Shown piece by piece: positions 1 through 9,558 of a DNA stretch of 64,000 bases. Each line of letters opens with the position of its first letter. The first letter of the stretch is position 1. Below the pieces are notes generated by a model. The model had not been told where the DNA came from. It was given only the letters and a program-made list of their open reading frames with translations, and made no database searches. Origin of the DNA: Neoscytalidium dimidiatum (taxonomy: Eukaryota > Ascomycota > Dothideomycetes > Botryosphaeriales > Botryosphaeriaceae); assembly GCA_037367355.1 (NCBI GenBank), contig CM074703.1, positions 1,054,001-1,118,000 of the forward strand, read 5' to 3'. A program made the position numbers and the translations under genes.

Positions 1-892
1 TAATGTAAACATACTACCCCGGAGTGATTTTCCACGGCCTTCTAAGGGCGATCTCAATCTCCATACCGCCATTCACGGATCCACGTGCCAGTTGTATAAT
101 ACTGGCCATATTCGATGCCCTTATGCCCCCATTACGGTAAACAAGAAAGCCTACCCAGATAATCTTCTGAATCGCCCACAGGGCTAACGCGGTTCCTACG
201 GTGATGTTAAACAGTAAGCCACGGGATAGTACGTAAAACCAAAGGAGGGCGAGGATAGCAGGGGCCGCGCAAGCGTAAGACACGAGAAAGATCTCGTATA
301 TCCTTCTCCTCACGAGCAGGAATAAAAGGACAGCGATAGACACCAGTATCGCCAGGAGCTTCCTAAGGATAAGTTCATATCACAACATTTCACCCGGGGA
401 GAAGTCAGCACTCACAGCGATCTCGATGCCGTCCAGCTTTGTGACACCCTTTACCAAAACCACAGCGCTGTGGCATAAGCCATAGATAAGGCAGATACGT
501 CCGATCCAGCGGTACATAAGAAGGTAGTTCGAAAGGTCAATTCTTAGCACCCTATCAACAATGTAGCTGGTACGGCCGCCCAAAAACAGTAGCATAAGGT
601 TAATTAGGCATAGGTTACCGAGGCGCCTACTAAGCTCCTCTTCAGAGGAGACGCCCCAGACTCCGCCGTATATGTTGCCTCCGACGAAGCAGGATAGGAA
701 TATAGCGGAGAGCACATTAAAATCGGAACTACCCGATTACCTCTTAAAAATAGTGGTGTAGAGCAGCCACTTCCGAATAAGCGGTCGAAGTGCTTTCCTG
801 GCACGGCTTCTCAGGATACAGAAGATCTAGAGGAGCACGCACGCTCCGAAGAGCGCTCCCAAGGCGACAGCGTATATGACAGCAATTTGCAT
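1..892 (-). pseudogene. Ferric reductase-like transmembrane protein (FRE), decayed, 5' part
   Basis: The conceptual translation matches the N-terminal membrane half of fungal ferric/NADPH-oxidase-type reductases. It has a leading hydrophobic segment starting at 892, a KWLLYTTIFKR-type linker, a segment LCLINLMLLFLGGR, then YRWIGRICLIYGLCHSA, and finally RPWKITPG, which precedes the FAD-binding domain. Such proteins move electrons from NADPH through FAD and two haems across a membrane. Reading is broken by TAG at 827-829, TAA at 737-739, TGA at 380-382 and TAG at 14-16. The last stop hits the glutamine of the usual PGQYVY motif. One expected haem-helix histidine reads as tyrosine (TAC, LMYRWIGR). 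These are C-to-T or G-to-A changes typical of RIP. The FAD/NADPH part lies beyond the left edge. No intact product is expected. Confidence 0.8.
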
Positions 893-1073
893 AACGGCCG
901 TTTAGGGAAAGACGTTACTATTACTTAAGCTTTATAATTTGCACAAAACTTACCGCTTAGGAAGGATACTAGAATCGTATATTACGGCCATACTCAACCT
1001 ATTTCCTGCTCGCCGTCAGTTGGCAGAAGGCGGATGCTACGCCGCTGGATCATCTCCACCACCCAGACCCACA

Positions 1074-1140
1074 AGATGATCGATCATCTCGTGGGCGGCT
1101 ATACCAGAGATGATCGATCATCTCTAGCGTAGCCGCCCAC
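1074..1140. repeat. Nested palindrome cluster
   Basis: The 16-bp palindrome AGATGATCGATCATCT occurs twice, at 1074-1089 and 1108-1123. The second copy extends to a perfect 20-bp palindrome (1106-1125). Around the second copy, GTGGGCGGCTA (1091-1101) and TAGCCGCCCAC (1130-1140) form inverted arms, so 1091-1140 could fold as a long hairpin. The same 16-bp core is the centre of a 38-bp palindrome at 19887-19924. No gene overlaps it. Possible roles are a protein-binding operator or the footprint of a small element; neither is shown. Confidence 0.7.
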
Positions 1141-1338
1141 GGCCTAACCGATAGGCACGGGCCATCGTATGCGGCATCCGCCTGCCGCCCATAATACCAT
1201 AATAAAGCGTCAGCTCGTACACTCAAGGACGCCCCTCTAACCGAAGACACCAGACCCTGATAGGTAGGCACGAGGAGCGTTGCCCCGATTTTAGGTTAAT
1301 ATCCGCACAGTATAAACGATCTACACCGAACCACCCAG

Positions 1339-1773
1339 CTTCAGCTGCCGACCCCAGAGCGGGAGACCAAGGTCCTACAGTATACCAGAGGCCTTAAGAA
1401 CAACGTCCGCAAGTCGTGTGTTACGACAAACATTCTTCACGCACAGCTTGCTGGCACTGTCCACGAGCTTCGGAAGCTCAAGAAGGGTTTCGAGAATTTA
1501 TCGAAAGATCTCTACAAAGCTCAGAAGGAGCGGGACTTGGCTACTAGCAGGGCTCAAGCGTTCGAAACCGTCCTCTCATAGATCTACACCCGCGATTCTA
1601 CCTCGCCCATGCACCGTCCGCACAGCTAGGAGAACCTCGTGCGCGAACACGAGCAAAACAAACAACGGATTCAAGAGTTAGAGTATACGCTCGCAGTGCA
1701 AGATTGCCATATAATAGATGACTTCCACACGATTATCCCTCCAAGACGTAAGTATAACCCTCGCGAAGACTAA
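1339..1773 (+). pseudogene. Coiled-coil protein relic
   Basis: The frame reads as a charged, Leu/Lys/Glu-rich coiled coil (HELRKLKKGFENLSKDLYKA, then EHEQNKQRIQELEYTLAVQD). It is interrupted by TAG at 1579-1581 and 1627-1629, both where glutamine would fit, and stops with TAA at 1771-1773. The preceding stretch (LPTPERETKVLQYTRGLKN) faintly recalls the C-terminal tail of fungal pogo/CENP-B-type transposases, from memory only. The rest of the gene is not recognisable upstream. The nonsense pattern matches the neighbouring RIP-damaged genes. Confidence 0.45.
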
Positions 1774-3029
1774 AGCGTCCATATTAACATACTACAGGGG
1801 AGCCGACCCCCCCAAAGTATCTACTCCCTCCCAGCCTTTCTCCGGATTCTAGCATATCCGGTCCCTCAACTCCTCCTAGTCCGCGTACACCGTCTCCTCT
1901 TCTCGGTCCCTACATTAATGGCCCGTAAATTAGGAGCTTTAAGACGCCTAACCACTGGCGGAGGACAGTACAAGTTTAATCGCAGTGCTCCGCTCGTTAG
2001 CAGCCTGAATGGCAGCCTAAAGACGGGTTAACCGAAGGGGGCGCGGATTCAGCCGTGGGCGTCTTAACGGTAGCTTTGGAGGCGGTGGCATATATCTATT
2101 TCCTATCAGATTCGTAGTCCTCTTAGATCGGGTTTTCTAGAATGAAGGGGAGGAAGACAGAGAAATAAAGATAATTACCTTAATCTTTTCTTCACCGAAG
2201 CCATACAGTGATGCCCGCCCTTAGCGATACAGGCTCGGTTAGGCAAGCCCTTAGGGCGGTTGGTACTGGTCGATGGCACGGCCGTTACTTAGGGCTGCTC
2301 CGCCTCCGCCCGCTTCTTCAACATCCTGTTCCATTTCTATAAAATAGCGAAAAGAGAGCGTGGCTCGCTCGCCTTACTGTTAAACATAGTGGTTTTCGCA
2401 GACCAGTTAGCTTGGGATTATACTACTTCGGCGAGAAGCGCGAGATCACTACGGCTCCATTTACGGTACTCGAGCTCGGGGGCGCTATTACAAGAGTCTA
2501 TGGCTCCGGCAGCTGCTACCCCGCGGCTCGCTAAGATATAATCACGCCATAATATACGAGAGCGACTACGAGTAATAGTAGCGCGGCGAAGGAGTATAAC
2601 AATTGTAACAGTGTGCACGAGTGCGGCGCAGCATACGATTCAGCCAGACGGACTCTCGCAGTTAACGTCGGACGACGTAAATCGGACCGCGACATACATA
2701 GGTCGTCGGGCCAGAACCAGAGGATTCTACCGACAGCTTAGGGCCGATCGTTTGCGCTAGCAGCGCATGTCCGGACCGACGACGCCACGCCAGGGTGGGG
2801 CGGTAGGCGGCGGAGGTAAGCGAAGGTAGGCAGCTACAGCCTAGCCTTAGCAAACTACGATATACCGCGCGCTTACGCATATACAAGATAGAGGGCTTAC
2901 TACACGACGGTTAGAACAGAGAGCTAGACGCACGCAACCAGGAAACCGCCAACAGAACATACTGGCAGCGTGTTATCCAGAGATAAAAGCGCGCCGTAGG
3001 CCCGGAAGATAGCGGTCAGCCCGCTCTCC
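1774..3029. other. Gene-free, RIP-like sequence
   Basis: There is no recognisable gene here. Short reading frames on both strands are frequently broken by TAA/TAG, and TA dinucleotides look abundant by eye. It is probably decayed transposon or cargo sequence between the coiled-coil relic and the MADS-like pseudogene. Confidence 0.5.
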
Positions 3030-3929
3030 GTGCGCATTCTCTTTCAGCGTAGTCTATCATCCCACTCTTTCGCCTGCTACGCCGCATCAGCCCCAGACAC
3101 CACCGCTTCCATATCTACTACTTCGCTAAACGAGCGGCGTGCCTTCGACCGGAGGAGGAAGTCTCTCTTCCGGAAGGGCTACGACATCCAGCGGCTCTTC
3201 CAAGCCAGGGTCTACATCGTTGTCGAGCGGCACGGCGCCTACTACGCATATCGTCCTTCACACAGAGCTGGGAGCTGGCCTCCTAACAAGGACGCAATAG
3301 TAAGATACCGAATCACCTATACAATACCTAAGCTAAGCCCCGCCTAGGAAATCCGTAGTGCCGAAACCTTCTTTCCCACCGATTTCCAGACTATCAGAGA
3401 GGCGGGCATACGCGGCCCAGTCCTTTCCGATAACGAAGAAACACGCTCGCCGTACCGAGCTCTCTCTCACGGCGAATCCATACCCGCTCGCTCGGTGGAG
3501 GCGGAAGAGTCTCGATACCGCAACCTCGACGACGAGGCCGATATTTTCGAGACCGGATACGGCCACGCGGAAGGTTATAATCGCCTTTAGAGTATTCACC
3601 CCGACGCCTCCTCCGTAGGCGACCCTGTTGCATCTCCAGCTCCAGCTGAGATGTATAATACACCTATATCCGGGGTGGCTGCCCACGATAACCAAACAGG
3701 AGATTTCGACTAGGCAGACGAGGACGAGGACGAGCGTAAGCCTATCATCGACGTCAGCTCCAGCTCCGGGTCCGGTACTATAGACAACGCTGGCTACATT
3801 ACTACCGACATAGACATAGCGGAGCCCACTCCTCGATATATCCGTCATAATTAGTCCACAGGCCGTCCCGGTTTCAGCACCGGGGGTAAACGCATGACTT
3901 CGCATGTTAAGGGCCAGGAACTGCTTTAA
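3030..3929 (+). pseudogene. MADS-box (SRF-TF)-like protein, decayed
   Basis: The N-terminal part carries a MADS-like signature, RRAFDRRRKSLFRKGYDIQR, followed by a short hydrophobic strand and YYAYRPSHRAGSWPP. This is the layout of small fungal SRF-TF-domain proteins, in which a basic helix binds DNA. The same frame continues as an acidic tail (DEADIFETGYGHAEG, ADEDEDERK) to TAA at 3927-3929, about 300 codons in all. It is interrupted by TAG at 3345-3347, 3588-3590, 3711-3713 and 3852-3854, each readable as a former CAG glutamine. The exact start is uncertain; 3030 is only where the open frame begins with GTG. Product class is moderately sure and pseudogene status very likely. Confidence 0.6.
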
Positions 3930-4449
3930 AGCGTTTACTCCTCACTTAAGGCCCAGCCTAGGGGGATTAAAAAGGATCTAGGCTACTCTCAAGCATTAAG
4001 CGAAAGAGCTAGGCCTTAGTCCCGTTAGTAGAGGCTACCTATAAACCGTACTTTGGGTGCCGCGGACGATGGGCGCGGTATACAGGCGCTAGAGGAGCGG
4101 ACGTTACAGCGACTACCTCACTTAAATAGCAATGACTGCGTCCACCATGCCGTTAGCAGGTGCCAGACGCCAGACAATAGCCCTAAAAGGGTCCCTTACT
4201 AGAGAAGGGGCGCTTCTACAGTCAATCCAACTGCCAGCCGGAGCAAATAATCTCCGGCTTTAAACTCGCTCCCGAAGGTCCCCACACGGCGACAACCCAA
4301 GAGGAGGGCATGATGTTTCGTTAATCCGCTCGGACGAAGGCACCTTTTCTAAATTAATATTTAGTTATCACGTACAGATAGAATACGTGTTTACTATAAA
4401 TTCATTAATTATAACTCTTCCTCCTCGTCCAAATCCATTGCGTTATTAC
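3930..4449. other. Intergenic, no gene seen
   Basis: This TA-rich sequence lies between the MADS-like relic and the far end of the DUF3723 relic. No reading frame of note is present. Confidence 0.4.
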
Positions 4450-7400
4450 TTGTTCGTTAATTGCTCGTTGGACTTATCTCCGTAGCACGCTCGTCCCGAT
4501 AAGCGGGACCTCTATTCAGCTTTCGCTTCTTACCTTATCCTCTAGTAATCTTAGCTCTAATGCCTAGGGCAATTTCGATAACGTAACCGCCCTAGGTAGC
4601 TTCCGACCTAGGTTCACCAGCCTAGCGCGTCTGCGCCCTATCGTCCAGGCCCGTATCCAGCCGCTTTCCTCGATCGCTGTATGCATCGAATGACTAGCGA
4701 TTTTAAAAAAAGTAGCAAATAGTATACCGAGATAACGCGGCCTTAATATAAGCCACATTCCAGTTACCCCGGGGAACTGTCTTCAGTTATATAACGAGTT
4801 TGAACTGGTTCTCCACCGTCAGGATACTGTTTAAAACCCGTTCGATCGTCGCTTCTCCGTTTTCTGTGGGAATATTAATGCGGAATATGCAAGGACTCGT
4901 ACAGATAACGATACAATCGAGGACTACGGTGCGCGGCCTAAGCCATCTTAGCGACAGCATAAACAGCTAGAGCATAGCCTTTCCTAAAGATGCCATCTCT
5001 TTATAAGCTTCTATATCGTATCCTATTAGCTCCTTTAAGGTCTGTACTTCTTAGCTTAGTGCTTCGGTCTGCTTATCACGCTCAGCTATTGCTACGTCTT
5101 TCTTAATAATAATGTCCTCTGCCTCCTCGAGCCGCCGTTTCTATCCTACTGCGGCTAAGTTCGCTTACTCCAGATCCGCCTTGCACTTATTATTCTCTCT
5201 TTCCGCTTCTTTAAGATGCATTCCTAAAGTCTCGTTTTCTTTTCGCGCCCCTTCCAACTGGTCTATAAGCGCCCGGACCTATACTTCTATTTATTTAATG
5301 TGATTATCTAGTCGTCCTATCCTACTACGTGCCTCGTTAAGAGCTTTCCGTTGCTCTGAAATATCTCTTTATGCCGCTTCGACATCTTTGCGCCGTTGTT
5401 CCGCTTCTTTTTCGGCCTCTAGAGCCTTTTTTCGTGACTCTTCGAGCTCCGTCTGGAGTTGAGACAACATTTTCTCCGCTTTCTTAAGATCTCGCTCCAA
5501 GCCGCCGTCTATAGGGTGGTTAAGATGAAATGCGGCTTTGCTATCCAGCGCCGCTACAAGGCTATCGTTCGCCTCATTTAATTCTTCAATCTTCTTAGCA
5601 TTTTCTCGGAGCTTACTCTCTTGCGTATGGAGCACGGTCCTCGCGGATTCAATCTCCTCTTCCTTCTTACTGAGTTCAATCCTAGCATTTATAAGTTCTT
5701 TTTCCTTCTCGGAGAGCTCGTTCCTAGTCTTTTCAAGCTCCCTTTCACTTATACCAAGCAAACTTTTAGCCTCTTTAAGCTCCATTCCCTTCTTACTAGT
5801 AGTATCCTTAGCTTCTTAAAGCTCCTAGACTGCATTAGCTATTCTTTTTTACAGCTCTTCCATAGCCTCCCTTATCTGACTGGCCTCTTCTCGGCTCTTT
5901 TCATCTTCGCGCTCGGCCGTGCGGGATAAGCTCTTAGGAGTGTAGAGCTCTATTTGCAGCTCCTCAATCTTCCCCTCTAGTTTATGCGCGTTGCTTTCTT
6001 GTTGCTCTAGGCCCTTTTACATTTCATTAATCTTCGCTTTAAGCTACGTGCTCTTACTTTATAGCTGGCTGGCTAGCTGTCTTTCCTTCTACAAGGCCCG
6101 GTCCAGCTCCCGAACCTTTTCCGTGTTAGCATCGTCCGCAGGGGACTCTGGAGATAAGGAGAATTCGGCAACAGTATAGAAGTCGTCATCATCTTCTATC
6201 TCGGTACCTTCGTCTGTGTTTTGTAGAAAGTCAGCGTCTCTAAAAGCTACTACGATAGACAGAAGGCGGACATTTTCGTATTTATTACCAAAAAAGCTAA
6301 GAAACGTGTCTCTTTTCACAAAGAAGGGGGTAACATCGCGCCCTATCGATGGCTCGCACTCGTAGATACAGGGAATAAACACGAAATCTTTATCTTCGGC
6401 GAAGTCGTCCTCGAATAGTCGGCCGCATCTTCTCTCTACCGAAAGGTAATCTTCGCGGGTCAGTCGCGGAGCACCGCTCGGTGCGGACGTTATTTCGCTT
6501 CGCCTCAGAATGGATGCAACTCCTACAGCCACTCTAGCATCCGGTATTGACTCGGGGTGCGCGCTGCGTAGAAGCTGCTCCGCCAGAGCCTCGTAAGGAT
6601 CCTATAATTAGAAGCGCAAGATCTGCTCCGTTTTAAAACCGAGACTAGCTGCCAGACTGCCGAGATAGTGCCATAATAAGGTGTTGGAGTAGCTTAAGGG
6701 CTTATCCTTACCCATTTCCTTGCGCGGCGACAGCTGGGTCATTGCTAGGAAGTAGCGCATACAAAACGCCCAGAGCTGAACGTAGGAAAGCCATATGTCT
6801 TTGTCATAACCTCTTTTCGATTGTTTCCTCCTTCTATGTTCCGCATACTCGACGAGCTGCTCGTCCGGCGCGAAATACGCTCCCGAGAGGCTCTGGTAGA
6901 TCGACCGCCGCTCCTTAGGCGGTATCATCTTCTTCAAAATGTTACTACACGGCTCGAGATACTTAAGGTTCTTAAAGAAACTCCTCAAGGAGGGAATCAA
7001 GCCGGGGATTGAGATGATCGTGGACAGAAGCGTCATTCGTGTGTTCTAATCCGTGACCTCGCAGAACACATGCCCCCATACAACCATTCTCTCGATCGAT
7101 TCCCGATCACTATTTGAGGCGGAAGGGGCGAGAAGCTCGAGCCTCTCAACGGTATTACGGTCAACTACCTCCGGAGGCACGTTCGCAGCCCCGAGGATCT
7201 TATTCCACGTGCGGGAGATATATAACAGGTAATTCAGAAGTTCCTCTTACGCATCAGCCCGTAATAGTATTGAACATGCTACGCAATGCTTACCTCATCG
7301 CAGCGTAGAGTAAGTAGCCTATATAGCGTCCCGAGCTTCACCAGATGCCATAGGCCAGGCATGTCGATCAAGCTATCAAAAGCATGCGTAAGGGCCGCAT

Positions 7401-8040
7401 TCTTAAGGAGTTATCGCAGGTCCTTTTACTTGGTTGTAGTCAGACGTGCCCACCATTTTTGCTCCGAGCTTCGGTCATTCTTCTTATGGTACAAGCGGAT
7501 CTTCCGAAATATCTCCCCGTCGAAATGGGGCTATTCATTAGAGCTGTCCTCAATGATTTTAATACAAGCATCTTTTGGTAGATCTGTTTTGCTATTAGTG
7601 AGATTCTCAGTCCCCCTACTAAGATGCAAACCTTTAGAATAAAGTTTCACGGTCCACCAGCGGTCATTGGGGTTTAGTAGCTTTATTCCTGCAAGAACAC
7701 GGTGGACGCCTTGGAGACAATCGACCGCGTTCAGTCCAAGCAGAGGGAAAGTCCCGGCATCGGGACGAAGATCCGTTTCGCGTAGGCCGTTCTTAGAGAG
7801 GACGGATTCGAGATGGTTTACGTCTACGAGAGCTTCTATCCAGTTGCCAGCGTCATCTCGCCGGCAACCCTCGCGGCAGAAAATGCCGCGCAAGCGATCT
7901 ACTATTTTCTCGGAGACCGGTCTGTAGTGTTGTAAGAACAGTTCGTGGTCGAACCTTAAGGCTTCTATGGGGACCTTAGCGACACCCTTAAAACAAGCGT
8001 AAGCCAATCGGCTATCGCGCGGTTCTGCTGTGTCGTCCAT
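4450..8040 (-). pseudogene. DUF3723 family protein with long C-terminal coiled coil, decayed
   Basis: From ATG at 8040 the frame gives the DUF3723 N-terminus: VPIEALRFDHELFLQHYRPV, VDRLRGIFCREGCRRDD, then LLNPNDRWWTVKLYS. It continues, in pieces, through HFDGEIFRKIRLYHKKNDR, MPGLWHLVKLGTLYRLLTLR and IPGLIPSLRSFFKNLKYLEP. Past about 6090 it becomes a several-hundred-residue coiled coil (ERELEKTRNELSEKEKELIN and similar), read down to about 4.9 kb. The frame is cut at glutamine positions by TAG/TAA many times, for example at 7531-7533 and 6608-6610, and repeatedly within 4.9-6.1 kb (L*KERQL, AML*LFMLS). At least one plausible intron (GTAAGC donor near 7297) is present. DUF3723 has no assigned biochemical function but recurs as Starship cargo. 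Family assignment is firm and inactivation clear. Confidence 0.85.
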
Positions 8041-8439
8041 GTTTCCGCGCGAGGTGTTCGCGGTCGTTCCCCGCAACCCTCACGAGGTGCGCAGGAAATA
8101 TCATGGCTGGCATAGCTTACACGGCTAGGGCCGCGGGGACCGGAGGTAGGCAATACGCCGCTGCTTGCGTCCTGCATTAAAGCATGCTGTGTGCGCAGAA
8201 GTCGACTTCCGCCCGCCAGATGTCATATTCCGGGACACGGACAAACGGCAGTTGCGCAAGCAGCCGCGGAAGCGGGCGCTATAAAACGCCCACCGCCGCC
8301 CTCTACAGTGCTTCCTAAGATCAACACCCACCTATCGCGATGTCCAGCATCCCCTAGATTGCGACCTCTCTCACTAATAATAGTCACTGGAAGCTTATAG
8401 ACAACGCAGGGGCTCTTCACTCCCTATCATTATCGACTA

Positions 8440-9420
8440 CCCAGACACCTAACTTTGTCACGTTAATTAGGGGCCGTTCCAAGGCAGCGCTGCTACAGCA
8501 GCTTATCGCGGCACCCTCCCAGGTTCCTCTCGGAACTCACGGCCAGGTACACCTGCGGGCTAAGTCGCGGTCCTACCGCGGTAACATTCCCAGGATCTTC
8601 GTCGACTGCGAAGCACACCATAAGCAATCCACGCCGTTGGCCGAGGTGTAATCGGGCCTATAGCGTCATCGAGAAATCGCGTGGGCAAACTATGTAGAGC
8701 ACTCTACATCCACCGTCGCCCACAAATTGTACGCCAGAGTGCTGGCTCCCCTCTCATCCGTAATCTGCTACTTTGCTACCGACCTAGAGGGCCTCCGTAG
8801 GGTCGCCAAGCTCATCGCAGATCAGCTAATCTTAGGCCCGCCGCATCGGCCCCAATCGGAAGCAGTACCTCGAGTGCTCGTAGTTATTAATACCTCGTCC
8901 TCAGCCTTCGACGCTAGTATCGCGGAAGCGAGATTACTCGGCGACATCGGCGCAGCGCTCCACGAGCTCTCGCGCGATCCGCGGGACTTATGGCCCCCAA
9001 CTTACTAACTCGCTTCCACGAAGTGCGGGTCCTCGGGCTTCAGAAGCATAACAGCCCCGATTCCCGTGCGAAAGCCCTCCGGAGGCGTATAGTTACCATA
9101 TCGGGATCCGCGCATACTTCGCGGCGCGTATCACGCACACTGCTAACTACCGGACACTCAATTACTTTCTTTAACCTTTTGCTCGATAATTTGTGTGCTA
9201 ACGATAAGCCACTCGACTTCATCAAAGCCTCTCGACCCCTCGGCTTCTCGCTAAAGGAGTTTCCGATACATCTTAGAGAGCTCCTTGGCGCGATGCCCTC
9301 TTAAGCTTGGCTATAGCACACCGTCGCACCGCTTATTGCATCAGCATTATTCTTGGCCAGCTACCCACCAGAGTCACACTATAAGTAAACCTTCCTCTCA
9401 CTCATCCCCATGCTCACTAA
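8440..9420 (+). pseudogene. N-terminal NTPase-like half of the patatin-like cargo gene, broken
   Basis: Fungal PLPs of the Starship cargo type usually start with a P-loop-like domain. Recognisable pieces occur here in order: FVTLIRGRSKAALLQQLI (from about 8453), PRIFVDCEAHHKQ, LYARVLAPLSSVICYFATD, PRVLVVINTSSS, RFHEVRVLGL and HTVAPLIASALFLASYPPES. They are separated by TAA 8649-8651, TAG 8661-8663, TAA 9302-9304 and TAG 9314-9316 (all compatible with former CAA/CAG), and by a frame change near 9000. A possible intron donor (GTAAAC) lies at 9385, but its phase does not fit the downstream exon. The region leads directly into the intact patatin half at 9559, so this is the damaged front of one gene. 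Confidence 0.65.
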
Positions 9421-9558
9421 GGGCGCGCAGACTTCGACCCGGCCGCCGTTTACTCCCGCCTCTACCGTAGTCGATGCGAGACAGCCATAACGGAGTATAC
9501 AATCCATCAAGATGTGCGAGAAAAATTTATCGCGGCCGTGAGAAGCGACTTCATCCTT

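Noticed and set aside
3394..3905. Minus-strand ORFs of 89 and 190 codons
   Set aside because: Antisense to the MADS-like reading frame, which explains the region better.
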